DNA of 46,897 nt. It comes from an uncultured Thermomicrobiales bacterium. GTDB lineage: Bacteria > Chloroflexota > Chloroflexia > Thermomicrobiales > UBA6265. The stretch covers positions 1 through 46,897 of the forward strand of contig CADCWF010000008.1 of assembly GCA_902806345.1 (NCBI GenBank). The letters run 5' to 3'. Each line of letters opens with the position of its first letter. Position 1 is the stretch's first letter. A program made the position numbers and the translations under genes. This document shows, piece after piece, positions 1 to 7,968 of the stretch. The notes under the pieces were generated by a model. The model ran no database searches. It was not told the DNA's origin and saw only the letters and a list, made by a program, of their open reading frames with translations.

Positions 1-1429
1 CGCCGGCGGGCAAGGCGAGGGCGCGCTCCAGGGCGCGGCGCCCCTCGGCGAGGTGGCCGCGGTAGTACCAGAAGAAGGTCAGGGCGCCGACGAGACGCAG
101 GGCGGCTGCCGCGTCGCCGTCCCCCAGGAACCACGCGAGCGCCGCCCGCAGGTTGTCGTGGTCGCGGTCCAGGCGGCCTAGCCAGGCGGACTGCTCGCCG
201 GTCCTGAGGACGCCCGACGAGGCGCGCTCGCCGACGGCCAGGAAGCAGGCGGCGTGCGCCCGCCGCGCCGGTTCCGCTTCGCCCGCTGCCTCCAGCCGCT
301 CCAGGCCGAACTCGAGGATCGTCTCGAGCATGCGGTAGCGCGGCTCGCCCCCGGGTCCCTCCTCCAGGTGCACAAGGCTCTTGTCGACCAGCGAGCCGAT
401 CCCGTCGAGCAGCCCGACCTCGTCGGTCGCGCCGGAGACCGCCGCCGCCGCTTCCGGGGCGAATCCACCGGCGAAGACCGCCAGGCGGCGGAACAGACCC
501 TGCTCCGCCTCGTCGAGTAGCCCGTAGCTCCAGGCAATCGCAGCGCGGAGCGTCTGGTGCCGCTCCGGCAGGTCCCGCGGCCCGCCGGTCAGCAGCGGCA
601 GGCGCCGATCGAGGCGGACCAGCAGCGCCTCCGGCGGCAGGTGGCGCAGACGCGCCGCGGCCAGCTCGATCGCCAGCGGCAGCCCGTCCAGGCGCCGGCA
701 GATCGCGGCAACGACGGGCGCGTTGGCCTCGTCCAAGGCGAACCCCGGCTTGACCGCCTGCGCCCGGGCGGCGAACAGCCGGACCGCCTCGGAGGAGGCA
801 ACGGCCGCTGCTGCCTCCGTCGAACTGCCGTCGGGGAGCGCCAACGGCGGCACCGGGAAGTCGCGCTCGCCGGAGACGCGCAGGACCTCCCGGCTGGTCG
901 CCAGCACCGTCACCCCGGGACAGGCGGCGAGCAGTTCGGCGACCTGGGGGGCGGCGGGAACCTGCTCGAGGTTGTCGAGGACCAGCAGCAGGCGGCACTC
1001 GGCCAGCGCGTCGACCAATGCCTCGGCCACGGGACGGTCGGCCGCCACGCGCACCCCGAGGGCTTGGGCGACGGTCGGCAGGACCAGCCCGGGGTCGCGG
1101 ATCGAGGCCAGCGGCGCGAAGGCCACGCCGGCGAACGCACCGCCCAGATCGGCGGCAACCCGAAGCGCGAGGCGGGTCTTGCCGACGCCGCCGGGGCCGG
1201 TCAGCGTCACCAGGCGGACGTCCGGGTGCATCAGCAGGGCGCGAACCGCGGCGACCTCGCGCTCCCGCCCGACGAGCGGGGTCAGTGGCACCGGCAGCGT
1301 CCCCCGGCCGGACTCGCGCTCCCGCACCTCGGGTACGCTGGTCGGCTCGGGGCGGGGACGGCGAGGCGGGGGCGAGGGCACGGCAGACTCGCCTCCAAGG
1401 GGACGCCGGGATGCCTGCCCGGCGATCAT
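1..1429 (-). CDS. NB-ARC/AfsR-type ATPase regulator (3' end outside window)
   Basis: The reading frame is open from an ATG at 1429 to the window edge (476 codons seen, no stop), so the C-terminus is missing. A Pro/Arg-rich N-terminus (residues 1-45) leads into the phrase [12 protein letters not shown], then a Walker A motif GPGGVGKT (about 78-85), a Walker B-like run [11 protein letters not shown], the sensor-like [12 protein letters not shown] and the [13 protein letters not shown] motif. This order is typical of NB-ARC/STAND ATPases in LuxR-, AfsR- or adenylate-cyclase-like regulators. The last visible part ([21 protein letters not shown]) looks like the start of a helical TPR-type sensor. 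Such proteins couple ligand or protein sensing to transcriptional control. No DNA-binding domain lies N-terminal of the ATPase, so any HTH would be downstream of the visible part. Family call is confident, specific role unknown. Confidence 0.85.
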   Translation of the reverse strand, partial: MIAGQASRRPLGGESAVPSPPPRRPRPEPTSVPEVRERESGRGTLPVPLTPLVGREREVAAVRALLMHPDVRLVTLTGPGGVGKTRLALRVAADLGGAFAGVAFAPLASIRDPGLVLPTVAQALGVRVAADRPVAEALVDALAECRLLLVLDNLEQVPAAPQVAELLAACPGVTVLATSREVLRVSGERDFPVPPLALPDGSSTEAAAAVASSEAVRLFAARAQAVKPGFALDEANAPVVAAICRRLDGLPLAIELAAARLRHLPPEALLVRLDRRLPLLTGGPRDLPERHQTLRAAIAWSYGLLDEAEQGLFRRLAVFAGGFAPEAAAAVSGATDEVGLLDGIGSLVDKSLVHLEEGPGGEPRYRMLETILEFGLERLEAAGEAEPARRAHAACFLAVGERASSGVLRTGEQSAWLGRLDRDHDNLRAALAWFLGDGDAAAALRLVGALTFFWYYRGHLAEGRRALERALALPAG

Positions 1430-1801
1430 ACAGAGCTTGCGCTTGGTTCGGCAGCACTGGTCGGAGGTACCGCCGACCGTCTCCGGCTTCTTCCTGTCAA
1501 GCCGCCCCCCCATTGCGATGCTTCCGCCGGAGATTGTGCTGTTTTCGGCGGCTACACCGCGGCCCCGATGCTACCGAACACCAGCGTCGTAGAAGCTCGT
1601 CATATGAGCGGCCACTTTCTGGGATACGAGTAGCGGTATCGGTCTGTCGTACTCGATTCGTCACGTTGGGAGCAGGGCGACGACCTCAGAGTGATCGAAC
1701 GAGCGGTCGATTCGACGGTTCCGGATGCCCGGAGGGCTCCGTTGTCGGAGTGCTCCTCATGACTACCCCGGGGCCATCGGGGTTTGCATCGGGGTACGGG
1801 C
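1430..1801. other. Gene-free stretch upstream of the ATPase gene
   Basis: Between the ATPase start and the tRNA terminator I see no convincing protein gene or RNA gene. Reading frames here have no recognisable motif, and one long minus-strand frame merely runs through the tRNA. It probably holds the promoter of the minus-strand ATPase gene, but no clear -35/-10 pair stands out. Confidence 0.5.
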
Positions 1802-1832
1802 ACGAAAACTTGCCGGGGCAGATCGCCCCGGC
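1802..1832 (-). terminator. Intrinsic terminator downstream of tRNA-Arg
   Basis: An 8-bp perfect GC stem (GCCGGGGC at 1812-1819 pairing with GCCCCGGC at 1825-1832) with a 5-nt loop is followed on the minus strand by AAGTTTTCG. It sits 36 nt beyond the tRNA 3' end, as expected for a tRNA terminator. Confidence 0.75.
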
Positions 1833-1867
1833 CCGCTCGGTTTCGGCCTACTTGAGTCAGTACTCGG

Positions 1868-1943
1868 TGGTACCCTCGGAGGGGATCGAACCCCCAACCT
1901 TCTGGTTCGAAGCCAGACGCTCTATCCATTGAGCTACGAGGGC
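1868..1943 (-). tRNA. tRNA-Arg (anticodon TCG)
   Basis: The minus strand folds as a full cloverleaf: acceptor GCCCTCG at 1943-1937 pairs with CGAGGGT at 1878-1872 (one G-U), the D arm holds AGCTCAATGGATAGAGC, the anticodon arm is TCTGG-CTTCGAA-CCAGA with anticodon TCG, and the T arm holds GGTTCGATCC. The discriminator A (1871) is followed by an encoded CCA (1870-1868). It decodes CGA and probably CGG arginine codons. Confidence 0.96.
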
Positions 1944-1968
1944 GTTTTGGCGCCAAATGCCGACCCAG

Positions 1969-1997
1969 AGTATAGCAGCGCTGCCGTGCAGGGCAGT
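1969..1997 (-). promoter_or_regulatory. Possible promoter of tRNA-Arg
   Basis: A good -10 hexamer TATACT lies on the minus strand at 1974-1969, 26 nt before the tRNA. The -35 region (ACTGCC at 1997-1992 for a 17-nt spacer) is poor. A perfect 12-bp palindrome TTTGGCGCCAAA (1946-1957) lies between promoter and tRNA. Confidence 0.4.
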
Positions 1998-2047
1998 TGA
2001 CGCCCCCCATCCGGCGGGGCTACGGTTCGACCGAGGAGGGACCCCCG

Positions 2048-2611
2048 ATGGCTGCCGTCCAACGCCAGCGCACCGCGCCCGCCCCCGGCTTGCTCGGTGG
2101 GATGCTGACGCCGCCGGTGCTCCTGCTCCTGGCCGGCGTCGTCATCGCCCTCGCGATCCTCGTGGGTGGTCCCGTCGCCCGGGTTCTGAACGGGGTGGGC
2201 GGCCTGATGTGGGTGGCGGCCGCCGGCTGGATGCTCGGCGCCTTGAGGTGGCCACGGAACCGGCTCGCGATCGGGCTGACGGGGTTGGCAGGCGCCGTCG
2301 CGATGGCCGTCGTGGTCCGTCCCGGCACCTACCCTGAAGCGGTCGTCGGGTTCCTCCTCGCCGGCGCTGCCGTCGCACTCGTCGCCAACGAGCGCTCCGG
2401 CATCTGGGCGCTGCTGGCGCCGGCGCTCTACTTCCCCCTCCACATCGCGGTCGCGATCGGGCGCGTCGCGCTCTCCGACGGCACCCGCGAGGTCCGGACC
2501 GACCCGCCGCCGACCGAGGCGTTCGTGCCGCTCGCGATGATCGTCGCGGCGGCGGTGGCCGGGGTGCTCGTGGGACGTTGGAACAGCCGTCGGGCGGACA
2601 CAATCCGCTGA
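2048..2611 (+). CDS. Small integral membrane protein, unknown function
   Basis: 187 aa. I place the start at 2048 (MAAVQRQR) because GAGGAGGGA lies 7 nt upstream; an in-frame start at 1997 would lie before this ribosome binding site. Four to five hydrophobic segments are visible: about residues 22-40 (LLLLAGVVIALAILVGG), 48-62, 75-95, 100-115 and 165-180, with the last ending in GRWNSRRAD. A hydrophilic stretch carrying REVRTDPPPTE precedes the last segment. I do not recognise a family. The gene converges on the Dabb gene with a 5-nt gap. Role unknown; membrane localisation is well supported. Confidence 0.75.
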   Translation: MAAVQRQRTAPAPGLLGGMLTPPVLLLLAGVVIALAILVGGPVARVLNGVGGLMWVAAAGWMLGALRWPRNRLAIGLTGLAGAVAMAVVVRPGTYPEAVVGFLLAGAAVALVANERSGIWALLAPALYFPLHIAVAIGRVALSDGTREVRTDPPPTEAFVPLAMIVAAAVAGVLVGRWNSRRADTIR

Positions 2612-2616
2612 GGCCT

Positions 2617-2937
2617 CTACGAAGTCCCAGCCGGGAAGGCGGCGACCTCCAGATCGTAGACGAGGACCGTTTCCGCCACCGCTTGGACGAACGGGACCGC
2701 CGCCTGGTGGTCCGGGTGGGGGAGGTAGGCGTCGCGCGCGGCGGCGTCCTCGAAGGCGACGACGAAGCCGAGTTCGTACCCGTGACCAAGCCCCTCCGGG
2801 CTGGTGTTCGAGCCCCAGTCGATCGAAACGATGCCCGGGACGAGGTCGCGCAGGCCGAGGATGGCCCCCCGCAGCGCGTCCACCTCGGCGTCGCCGCCCG
2901 TGGGCCGCTTCTTCATCAGCACGATGTGGAGGAGCAC
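2617..2937 (-). CDS. Dabb (stress-responsive alpha/beta barrel) family protein
   Basis: 106 aa from a GTG at 2937 preceded by AGGGG. The opening LLHIVLMKKRP, the central VDALRGAILGLRDLVPGI, SIDWGSNTSPEG and GYELGFVVAFEDAAARDAYLPHPDHQ form the classic Dabb (PF07876-type) ferredoxin-like barrel, including the HPDHQ motif. Such proteins are dimeric, small and soluble; some are heat- or salt-induced in plants, and bacterial members are mostly of unknown substrate. It lies 14 nt downstream of smpB on the same strand and may be co-transcribed with it. Length matches the family (about 100 aa). Confidence 0.88.
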   Translation of the reverse strand: MLLHIVLMKKRPTGGDAEVDALRGAILGLRDLVPGIVSIDWGSNTSPEGLGHGYELGFVVAFEDAAARDAYLPHPDHQAAVPFVQAVAETVLVYDLEVAAFPAGTS

Positions 2938-2951
2938 GCCGCAATCCCCTG

Positions 2952-3455
2952 TCACTCGCGGCCGCGCAGCGCCCGCTCGATGTCGCGGCGCGACTCGCGG
3001 TCGGCGTCGGCGTCGCGCTTGTCGTAGAGCTTCTTGCCGCGGACGACCCCGATCTCGACCTTGGCCCGCCCCTGCTTCAGGGTCAGGCGGAGCGGCACCA
3101 GGGTCATCCCCTTCTGCTCGATCGCCTCCCGCAGCTCCACCAGTTGCCGCTTGTGGACGAGCAGCTTGCGCGGACGGTCCGGGTCGTGGTTGGCGCGGTT
3201 GCCGTGGGTGTAGGGCGAGATGTGGGCTCCGATCAGCCACAACTCGCCGGCCTCGATCCGGGCGTAGGCCTCGGAGAGAGTCGCCTTGCCGTCGCGGATC
3301 GACTTGATCTCGGTCCCGGTCAGCGCGATCCCGGCCTCGATCGTCTCGAGCACGAAGTAGTCGTGGAACGCGCGGCGGTTGGTCGCCACCACGCGGTCGG
3401 TCTTGCGCGCCTCGCGGGTCGCCGTTGGAACAGGAGAAGCCCTGGCTTTGGCCAT
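2952..3455 (-). CDS. smpB: SsrA-binding protein SmpB
   Basis: 167 aa. SmpB binds tmRNA and brings it to stalled ribosomes for trans-translation. Diagnostic runs are NRRAFHDYFVLETIEAGIAL, TGTEIKSIRDGKATLSEAYA, ISPYTHGNRANHDPDRPRKL, LLVHKRQLVEL and the basic C-terminal GKKLYDKRDADADRESRRDIER that contacts the decoding centre. The start is either of two adjacent ATGs (3458 or 3455); no strong Shine-Dalgarno separates them. The N-terminus is about 10 residues longer than usual. No tmRNA gene is visible in the window. Confidence 0.95.
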   Translation of the reverse strand: MAKARASPVPTATREARKTDRVVATNRRAFHDYFVLETIEAGIALTGTEIKSIRDGKATLSEAYARIEAGELWLIGAHISPYTHGNRANHDPDRPRKLLVHKRQLVELREAIEQKGMTLVPLRLTLKQGRAKVEIGVVRGKKLYDKRDADADRESRRDIERALRGRE

Positions 3456-3489
3456 CATCCAGGCGATGATGGGGGACGAACGGCGGCGC

Positions 3490-3516
3490 GTCAATCGTTG
3501 ACGGCTGTACGTACAG
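3490..3516. promoter_or_regulatory. Two adjacent perfect palindromes between smpB and the Cys-rich gene
   Basis: GTCAA-TCG-TTGAC (3490-3502) and CTGTACGTACAG (3505-3516) are both perfect inverted repeats separated by 2 nt, in the 165-bp region between divergent genes. TTGACG within the first could serve as a -35 in either direction. They look like operator half-sites or a small structured leader; no regulator can be named. Confidence 0.4.
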
Positions 3517-3620
3517 AAACGATGCTTTGGGTTCGCGCGTTGGGGAACGCGTCGGGACGGCGGGGTGAGCAAGACCGTTGTCGCGTGATCGGGATGGCAC
3601 GAGAAGGGTAGGGCCGGAGC

Positions 3621-4460
3621 GTGGACGATCGTCGGTTCGACGCATGGACGCGGGGTTTCGTTGCTAGCGGCAGCCGGCGGCGGGTGGTTGGGGGCCTGGC
3701 TGGCCTCCTTGCGGCGGCCGCCGGTTTGCGGCGAACCGGGGCGCAGGAGCTGCTCGGTCCCGGCGAGACGTGTATCGCAACCGATCAGTGCAGCCAGTCC
3801 GGCGGCGCTCAGGTCTGCGGCGACAACGGGATCGCCGACGACGGCCCGCTCAACTGCTGCCGGACCCAGGCGGGCGCCTGCACCCGCCCGGCCGACTGCT
3901 GTGGTCTCCTGGCCTGCGTCGACGGTTTCTGCGTCGGCGACGAGGAGCCGAGCCCGGGTGGCGGGCAGCCCCTTGGTGGGGTCTGCGCCGCGACAGCCGA
4001 GTGCGCCGCGGTGAGCGGTGGCCGGGTGATCTGCGGCGACAACGGGATCTCCGAGGACGGGCCGCTCAACTGCTGCCTGGAGGAGGGCAGCCCCTGCGCC
4101 GCCGATGTCGACTGCTGCGGCGCGTTCCGTTGCACCGACGGCTTCTGCGGCGCGACCGGGGGCGGCGACCTCGCTCCCGGCGAGTTCTGCCTCTCCAGCG
4201 CCCAGTGCAGCCAGGCCCTCGGCCCCGCGGTTTGCGGCAGCAACGCGACCGACGGTGGGTCGGTGGTCTGCTGCCTCGAGGAGGCCTCCGCCTGCACCGA
4301 CGACCTGGAGTGCTGCGGCGGCGCGGTCTGCGCCGACAACGGCATCGCCGGCGACGGCGGTTCGAACTGTTGCGGCTACGCCGGCGCGACGTGCGCCGTC
4401 GACGCCGGATGCTGCGCCGACCTGTTCTGTCTGAGCGGAACCTGTCAACCCCTGGCGTAG
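3621..4460 (+). CDS. Tat-type exported, knottin-like cysteine-rich protein (about three modules)
   Basis: 279 aa from a GTG. The N-terminus (DDRRFDAWTRG, then SRRRVVGGLAGLLAAAAG) is a twin-arginine-like signal followed by a hydrophobic stretch. The mature part repeats a 10-Cys module, C-x5-C-x8/9-C-x11/12-CC-x6-C-x5-CC-x4-C-x4-C, twice in full and then one and a half times, with a repeated ICGDNGI...DGPLNCC phrase. The second half-module (C-x6-C-x5-CC-x4-C-x4-C, usually with DCC) has the Cys order and spacing of inhibitor-cystine-knot peptides and resembles Dickkopf-N-type domains. It is the first of three related consecutive genes. Function unknown: a stable extracellular scaffold, toxin, inhibitor or adhesive repeat are all possible. 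The export route and knot fold are inferred from pattern only. Confidence 0.85.
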   Translation: MDDRRFDAWTRGFVASGSRRRVVGGLAGLLAAAAGLRRTGAQELLGPGETCIATDQCSQSGGAQVCGDNGIADDGPLNCCRTQAGACTRPADCCGLLACVDGFCVGDEEPSPGGGQPLGGVCAATAECAAVSGGRVICGDNGISEDGPLNCCLEEGSPCAADVDCCGAFRCTDGFCGATGGGDLAPGEFCLSSAQCSQALGPAVCGSNATDGGSVVCCLEEASACTDDLECCGGAVCADNGIAGDGGSNCCGYAGATCAVDAGCCADLFCLSGTCQPLA

Positions 4461-4474
4461 GCGGGCCGACCCAA

Positions 4475-4509
4475 AGCGGCCCGTCGCCCCCATAGGACGA
4501 CGGGCCGCT
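4475..4509 (+). terminator. Strong hairpin after the first Cys-rich gene
   Basis: A perfect 12-bp stem (AGCGGCCCGTCG at 4475-4486 with CGACGGGCCGCT at 4498-4509) with an 11-nt loop lies 15 nt after the stop codon. There is no downstream T-run, so termination would depend on the hairpin alone. It suggests the next paralogue has its own promoter. Confidence 0.6.
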
Positions 4510-4605
4510 CCCGTGTCTCCCGGGAGGATGCCGCCCGAACGCCGGCCGGATTTGCTAGAGGGCCGGCGCTTGACGTCCGGTTCAACTCGCGGCGCGGGGA
4601 GTGGC

Positions 4606-5118
4606 ATGGAACACGAGTGTTTCGATCGCCTGTCCCGTCTTGTGGGACGCCGGCGGAGCCGGCGCGGCGCCCTTGCCGCTCTCTTCGGGGGTCTTGCCGC
4701 CCCAGTCGCGACGCGGCAGACGACATCGGCGCAGCGGGGTCCGGGCGCGAGCTGTTCCCACAGCGGCCAGTGCTCCGATGCCTATGGGAGCAGCTTCGTC
4801 TGCGACGACAATCAGTTCGACTACGACGGCGCGCTCAACTGTTGCACCTACGAGTGGGGGGGCTGCGCCCGCAACGAAGAGTGCTGCGGCGCGTTCTCCT
4901 GCCTCAATGGGGTGTGCCGCTTTTTCGCTCCGCTGGCGGGAGCCGGCAAGGGGTGCGCGAGCGACTTCGACTGCAGCCCCGGGCAGACCGGCTTGGCCTG
5001 CGACTTCAATAACTGGGACAACGCCGGCCGCGTCTGCTGCCACTTTGCCGGCGGCTCGTGCCAATACGACGGTCACTGCTGCGGCAGTTACGCCTGCATC
5101 GGCGGGGTCTGCTCGTAG
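4606..5118 (+). CDS. Tat-type exported, knottin-like cysteine-rich protein (two modules)
   Basis: 170 aa from ATG 4606 (GGGGA a few bases upstream). The N-terminus ECFDRLSRLVGRRRSRRGAL leads into a hydrophobic stretch (ALAALFGGLAAPVA) and an Ala/Gln-type cleavage region, a twin-arginine-like signal. The mature protein has exactly two copies of the 10-Cys module found in the upstream paralogue: first from SCSHSGQC to LNGVC, second from GCASDFDC to IGGVC. The Cys spacing is kept while most other residues differ, apart from aromatic and Asp/Asn positions before the CC. An in-frame upstream start at 4513 would overlap the hairpin and lacks the paralogue-like N-terminus, so it is rejected. Function unknown. 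Confidence 0.85.
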   Translation: MEHECFDRLSRLVGRRRSRRGALAALFGGLAAPVATRQTTSAQRGPGASCSHSGQCSDAYGSSFVCDDNQFDYDGALNCCTYEWGGCARNEECCGAFSCLNGVCRFFAPLAGAGKGCASDFDCSPGQTGLACDFNNWDNAGRVCCHFAGGSCQYDGHCCGSYACIGGVCS

Positions 5119-5388
5119 TGTCCGCTTGTTGCCGTCGCGGGTGATTTGAGCTCCTGCCGACGAGAGTGCGGAAGGAGGCAGGTTCGCGCCCTGTCCTTCC
5201 CTCGGTTCGTGGTTGCTTGCCCGGCGGGAATCGGGGTTGAGCGGAGTCGGCCGCCGACGAGGGACGACCACTGGTCCGGGCATCGAGGGGACACGGGTTC
5301 CACGGTGTCCGGAGGGATCCGCTCGCGCGCCGCACCTTCGCGTCGACGATCGTGCAAGAGGGACCGATTTCGGGACAGGGGGCTTGAT

Positions 5389-5979
5389 GTGGACGGTTCC
5401 AGGTTTGACGGGTTGGCGCGCTCCTGGGCGGCTGCGGGGACGCGACGGGGGATCGTGGTCGCCTTGGTCACGGCGTTGGCTGGCTTTTTCGGCAGACGAC
5501 GCGGGGCGACGGCGCAAGCGTGCGTCCAGGAGGGCTCGTCCTGTGCGGATTCGGATCTCTGGTGCTGCGCCGACTTGTATTGCGTCAACGGGGCGTGCCG
5601 GCGCTTCGTCTCACCGGGTGAGTCGTGCCGTGCCGACTCCGAGTGTTCGCCCTCCCAGTCGTCGAGCTACTACTGTCGCGAGAACGGGATGGCGATCAGC
5701 CCGGCCTGCTGCGGCTTCGATGGCGCGGGTTGCATCAACGATACTCACTGCTGCCACGACTTCGTCTGCCGCGACGGCGTCTGTGGCTCGGCCCCGGTCG
5801 CCATCTACGGCGGTGTGCCCTGCTGGAGCGACGAGCAGTGCGGCTGGCCGCTGCTGTGCGCCGACAACGGAACCTACGCCGACGGTCCCCTCCATTGTTG
5901 CCTGCCGGCCGGCGGCTGGTGCCTGAAGCACACCGACTGCTGCGGCGACGGGTTCTGCGTCGACGGATATTGCGGGTGA
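5389..5979 (+). CDS. Tat-type exported, knottin-like cysteine-rich protein (half plus two modules)
   Basis: 196 aa. The frame is open from 5146, but GTG 5389 is preceded by AGGGGG at ideal spacing and gives an N-terminus (DGSRFDGLARS) that matches the first paralogue (DDRRFDAWTRG), so it is the likely start. The signal TRRGIVVALVTALAGFF is followed by RRRGATAQA. The mature part begins with a lone C-terminal half-module (C-x6-C-x6-CC-x4-C-x4-C), then two full 10-Cys modules, the second with the family phrase CADNGTYADGPLHCC. The half-module shows that the two halves behave as separable units. Possible calcium-like or carbohydrate contacts from the repeated D-N-G are speculation. Function unknown. 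Confidence 0.84.
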   Translation: MDGSRFDGLARSWAAAGTRRGIVVALVTALAGFFGRRRGATAQACVQEGSSCADSDLWCCADLYCVNGACRRFVSPGESCRADSECSPSQSSSYYCRENGMAISPACCGFDGAGCINDTHCCHDFVCRDGVCGSAPVAIYGGVPCWSDEQCGWPLLCADNGTYADGPLHCCLPAGGWCLKHTDCCGDGFCVDGYCG

Positions 5980-6037
5980 TTCGGGAGCGCTCGTTCGGAA
6001 GGGTGGCTCAAACCTGCTCCCGCTCGGGTGGCGGCTG

Positions 6038-6829
6038 ATGGGCGAGAAGGCACCCGACGCCTATGCCGAGATCGCGGCGCTTTACGATCTCGAACACGCC
6101 CCGTTCGAGGCGGACCTGGACCTCTACCGGAACGTCGCCGAGGCAGTCGGCGACCCGATCCTCGAACTGGGTTGCGGCAGCGGCCGGGTGCTGGTGCCGC
6201 TGGCCGAACTCGGGTTCCGGGTGACGGGACTCGACCGTTCGCTGGCGATGTTGACCCGGGCCGCGGAGGCGGCGGCGAGCGCCGGGGTAGCGGAGCGGGT
6301 GACCCTGATCGAGGGCGCGATGGAGGAGGCCGATGCGACAGCGGGGGGGCCGTTCGGGCTCGTCCTCGCCCCGCTCAACGGGCTGCTGCATGTCGTTACC
6401 GCCGCCGGACAGCGGGCGGCGCTCGCCTCGGCTCGGCGGGCACTCGATCCCCGCGGCCAACTCGTCCTCGATGTCTTCAACCCGACGCCGGAGGCGCTTC
6501 GGGCCTTCGACGGGACGGTCGTCGCCGAGGGGAGCTGGAATCTGCCGGACGGCAGCCAAGTCGATAAGTTCTCGAGCCGCCGCCATCACGCCACCGAGCA
6601 GCGGATCGAGACCGACCTCTGGTACGACCTCCTCGCGCCCGATGGCGGCCTTCGCCGGGTCCGGACCTCCTACCCCCTGCGCTACCTCCACCCGTCGGAA
6701 ATGGAGCTGCTGCTCGAATTGACCGGCTACGCAGAGTGGGCGCTCTACGGGGGCTACGAACTGGAGCCGTTCGACGACTCCTCGGACCGGCTCGTCGTCC
6801 TGGCGGAGGCGACACCGAGTCGGCGGTAA
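6038..6829 (+). CDS. Class I SAM-dependent methyltransferase
   Basis: 263 aa. Residues about 40-65 carry motif I (ILELGCGSGRVLVPLAELG) and motif II (VTGLDRSLAMLTRA); motif IV-like LVLAPLNGLLHV and the post-motif LDPRGQLVLDVFNP follow. The C-terminal part (DLWYDLLAPDGGLRRVRTSYPLRYLHPSEMELL) is typical of small-molecule Methyltransf_25 family enzymes in which a beta-sheet cap sits over the substrate. The substrate cannot be named. The gene starts 58 nt after the third Cys-rich gene on the same strand, so co-transcription is possible, and it converges on aroC with a 21-nt gap. Confidence 0.88.
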   Translation: MGEKAPDAYAEIAALYDLEHAPFEADLDLYRNVAEAVGDPILELGCGSGRVLVPLAELGFRVTGLDRSLAMLTRAAEAAASAGVAERVTLIEGAMEEADATAGGPFGLVLAPLNGLLHVVTAAGQRAALASARRALDPRGQLVLDVFNPTPEALRAFDGTVVAEGSWNLPDGSQVDKFSSRRHHATEQRIETDLWYDLLAPDGGLRRVRTSYPLRYLHPSEMELLLELTGYAEWALYGGYELEPFDDSSDRLVVLAEATPSRR

Positions 6830-6850
6830 CGTTCCCGGCGAGAGATACCC

Positions 6851-7915
6851 CTAGATCCGCGCCGCCCGGTTCAGCAGCAGGAGGTCGGCCAGGACGATGG
6901 CCAGCATCGCCTCGGCCACCGGCACCGCCCGCGGCACCACCGACGGGTCGTGCCGGCCCTCGACGGTGATCGTCCGCGGCTGGAGCGAGGTGTCTACGGT
7001 CTCCTGCGCGCGCGCGACGGAGGAGGTCGGCTTGACCGCCACCCGGACCACGATCTCCTCGCCGGAGGAGATGCCGCCGAGGGTGCCGCCGGCCCGGTTG
7101 CTGGCCGTCCGGACCCTGCCGTTCTCGGCCGTGAACCAGTCGTTGTTCTCGGAGCCGCGGACTCGGGACGAGGCGAAGCCGTCGCCGATCTCGACCCCCT
7201 TGGTTGCCGGGATGGAGAGCATCGCCTGGCCGATCAGGGCGTCGAGCTTGTCGAAGGTCGGCTCGCCCAGTCCGGGCGGAACGCCTGTGGCGCGCACCTC
7301 GACGACGCCGCCCAGGCTGTCCTGCTCCTCCTTGGCGGCCAGGATCGCCTGAACCATCCGCTCCGCCGCGACCGGGTCTGGGCAGCGGACGATGTTGTGC
7401 TCGATCGCTTCCCGGTCGAACGACTCCATCGCGATGCCGCCGATCTCGCGGGCGAACCCGTAGACCTCGCAGCCCACCGAAGCCAGGATCTTGCGGGCGA
7501 TGGCACCCGCCGCCACCCGCCCCCAGGTTTCGCGGGCGGAGGAGCGGCCGCCGCCGCGGTGGTCGCGGTGGCCGTACTTGGCCCAGTAGGTGAAGTCGGC
7601 GTGGCCGGGCCGGAAGACGTCACGCAGTGGCTCGTACTTGGAGGAATCGGCGTCGGCGTTGAAGGTGATCAGCGAGATCGGGGCGCCGGTGGTGAACCCC
7701 TCGAAGACGCCGGAAAGGACCTGCGCCCTGTCCGTTTCGCCGCGAGGCGTGGTGACCTTGCTTTGGCCGACCCGCCGGCGGTCGAGCTGGTGCTGGATGT
7801 CCTCGACCGCCAGCTCCACTCCGGCCGGACAGCCCTCGACGACCACGCCGAGCGCCGGGCCGTGGGATTCGCCCCAGGTCGTCAACCGGAAGATGCGCCC
7901 GAAGCTGCTCCCCAT
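6851..7915 (-). CDS. aroC: Chorismate synthase
   Basis: 354 aa, normal family length. It converts 5-enolpyruvylshikimate-3-phosphate to chorismate using reduced FMN, the last step of the shikimate pathway. Signatures seen: GESHGPALGVVVEGCPAG, LDRRRVGQSKVTTPRGE, DYWAK-type FTYWAKYGHRDHRGGGRSSARET, and the C-terminal SNRAGGTLGGISSGEE and GRHDPSVVPRAVPV. The ATG at 7915 has GGAGGA 4 nt upstream. It is the last gene of a minus-strand run (binding protein, GNAT, aroC), 53 nt behind the GNAT gene. The genes upstream are not aromatic-pathway genes, so the linkage is probably only transcriptional. Confidence 0.97.
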   Translation of the reverse strand: MGSSFGRIFRLTTWGESHGPALGVVVEGCPAGVELAVEDIQHQLDRRRVGQSKVTTPRGETDRAQVLSGVFEGFTTGAPISLITFNADADSSKYEPLRDVFRPGHADFTYWAKYGHRDHRGGGRSSARETWGRVAAGAIARKILASVGCEVYGFAREIGGIAMESFDREAIEHNIVRCPDPVAAERMVQAILAAKEEQDSLGGVVEVRATGVPPGLGEPTFDKLDALIGQAMLSIPATKGVEIGDGFASSRVRGSENNDWFTAENGRVRTASNRAGGTLGGISSGEEIVVRVAVKPTSSVARAQETVDTSLQPRTITVEGRHDPSVVPRAVPVAEAMLAIVLADLLLLNRAARI

Positions 7916-7968
7916 CCATTCCTCCAGGGCGTCCCGCTTGGGCACGCCCGCCTTGTTTGGCGCCGAAC

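Noticed and set aside
557-1633. Plus-strand open frame of 358 codons at the left end
   Set aside because: Composition is Arg/Gln/Gly-rich without motifs; the minus strand carries a clear NB-ARC ATPase through the same bases.
1600-2010. A 136-codon minus-strand ORF across the tRNA
   Set aside because: It reads through the tRNA-Arg gene and the terminator, a classic spurious ORF.
2938-3620. tmRNA gene near smpB
   Set aside because: No tmRNA-like acceptor, pseudoknots or tag peptide reading frame could be found around smpB.
2952-4607. A 551-codon minus-strand frame that would extend smpB into the Cys-rich gene
   Set aside because: The added N-terminal 380 residues are the antisense of the Cys-rich protein and SmpB begins at MAKARA with normal family length.
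3621-5979. CRISPR-like or simple DNA repeats in the Cys-rich genes
   Set aside because: The periodicity is in cysteine codons of a protein module; the DNA copies differ too much and there are no identical repeats with spacers.
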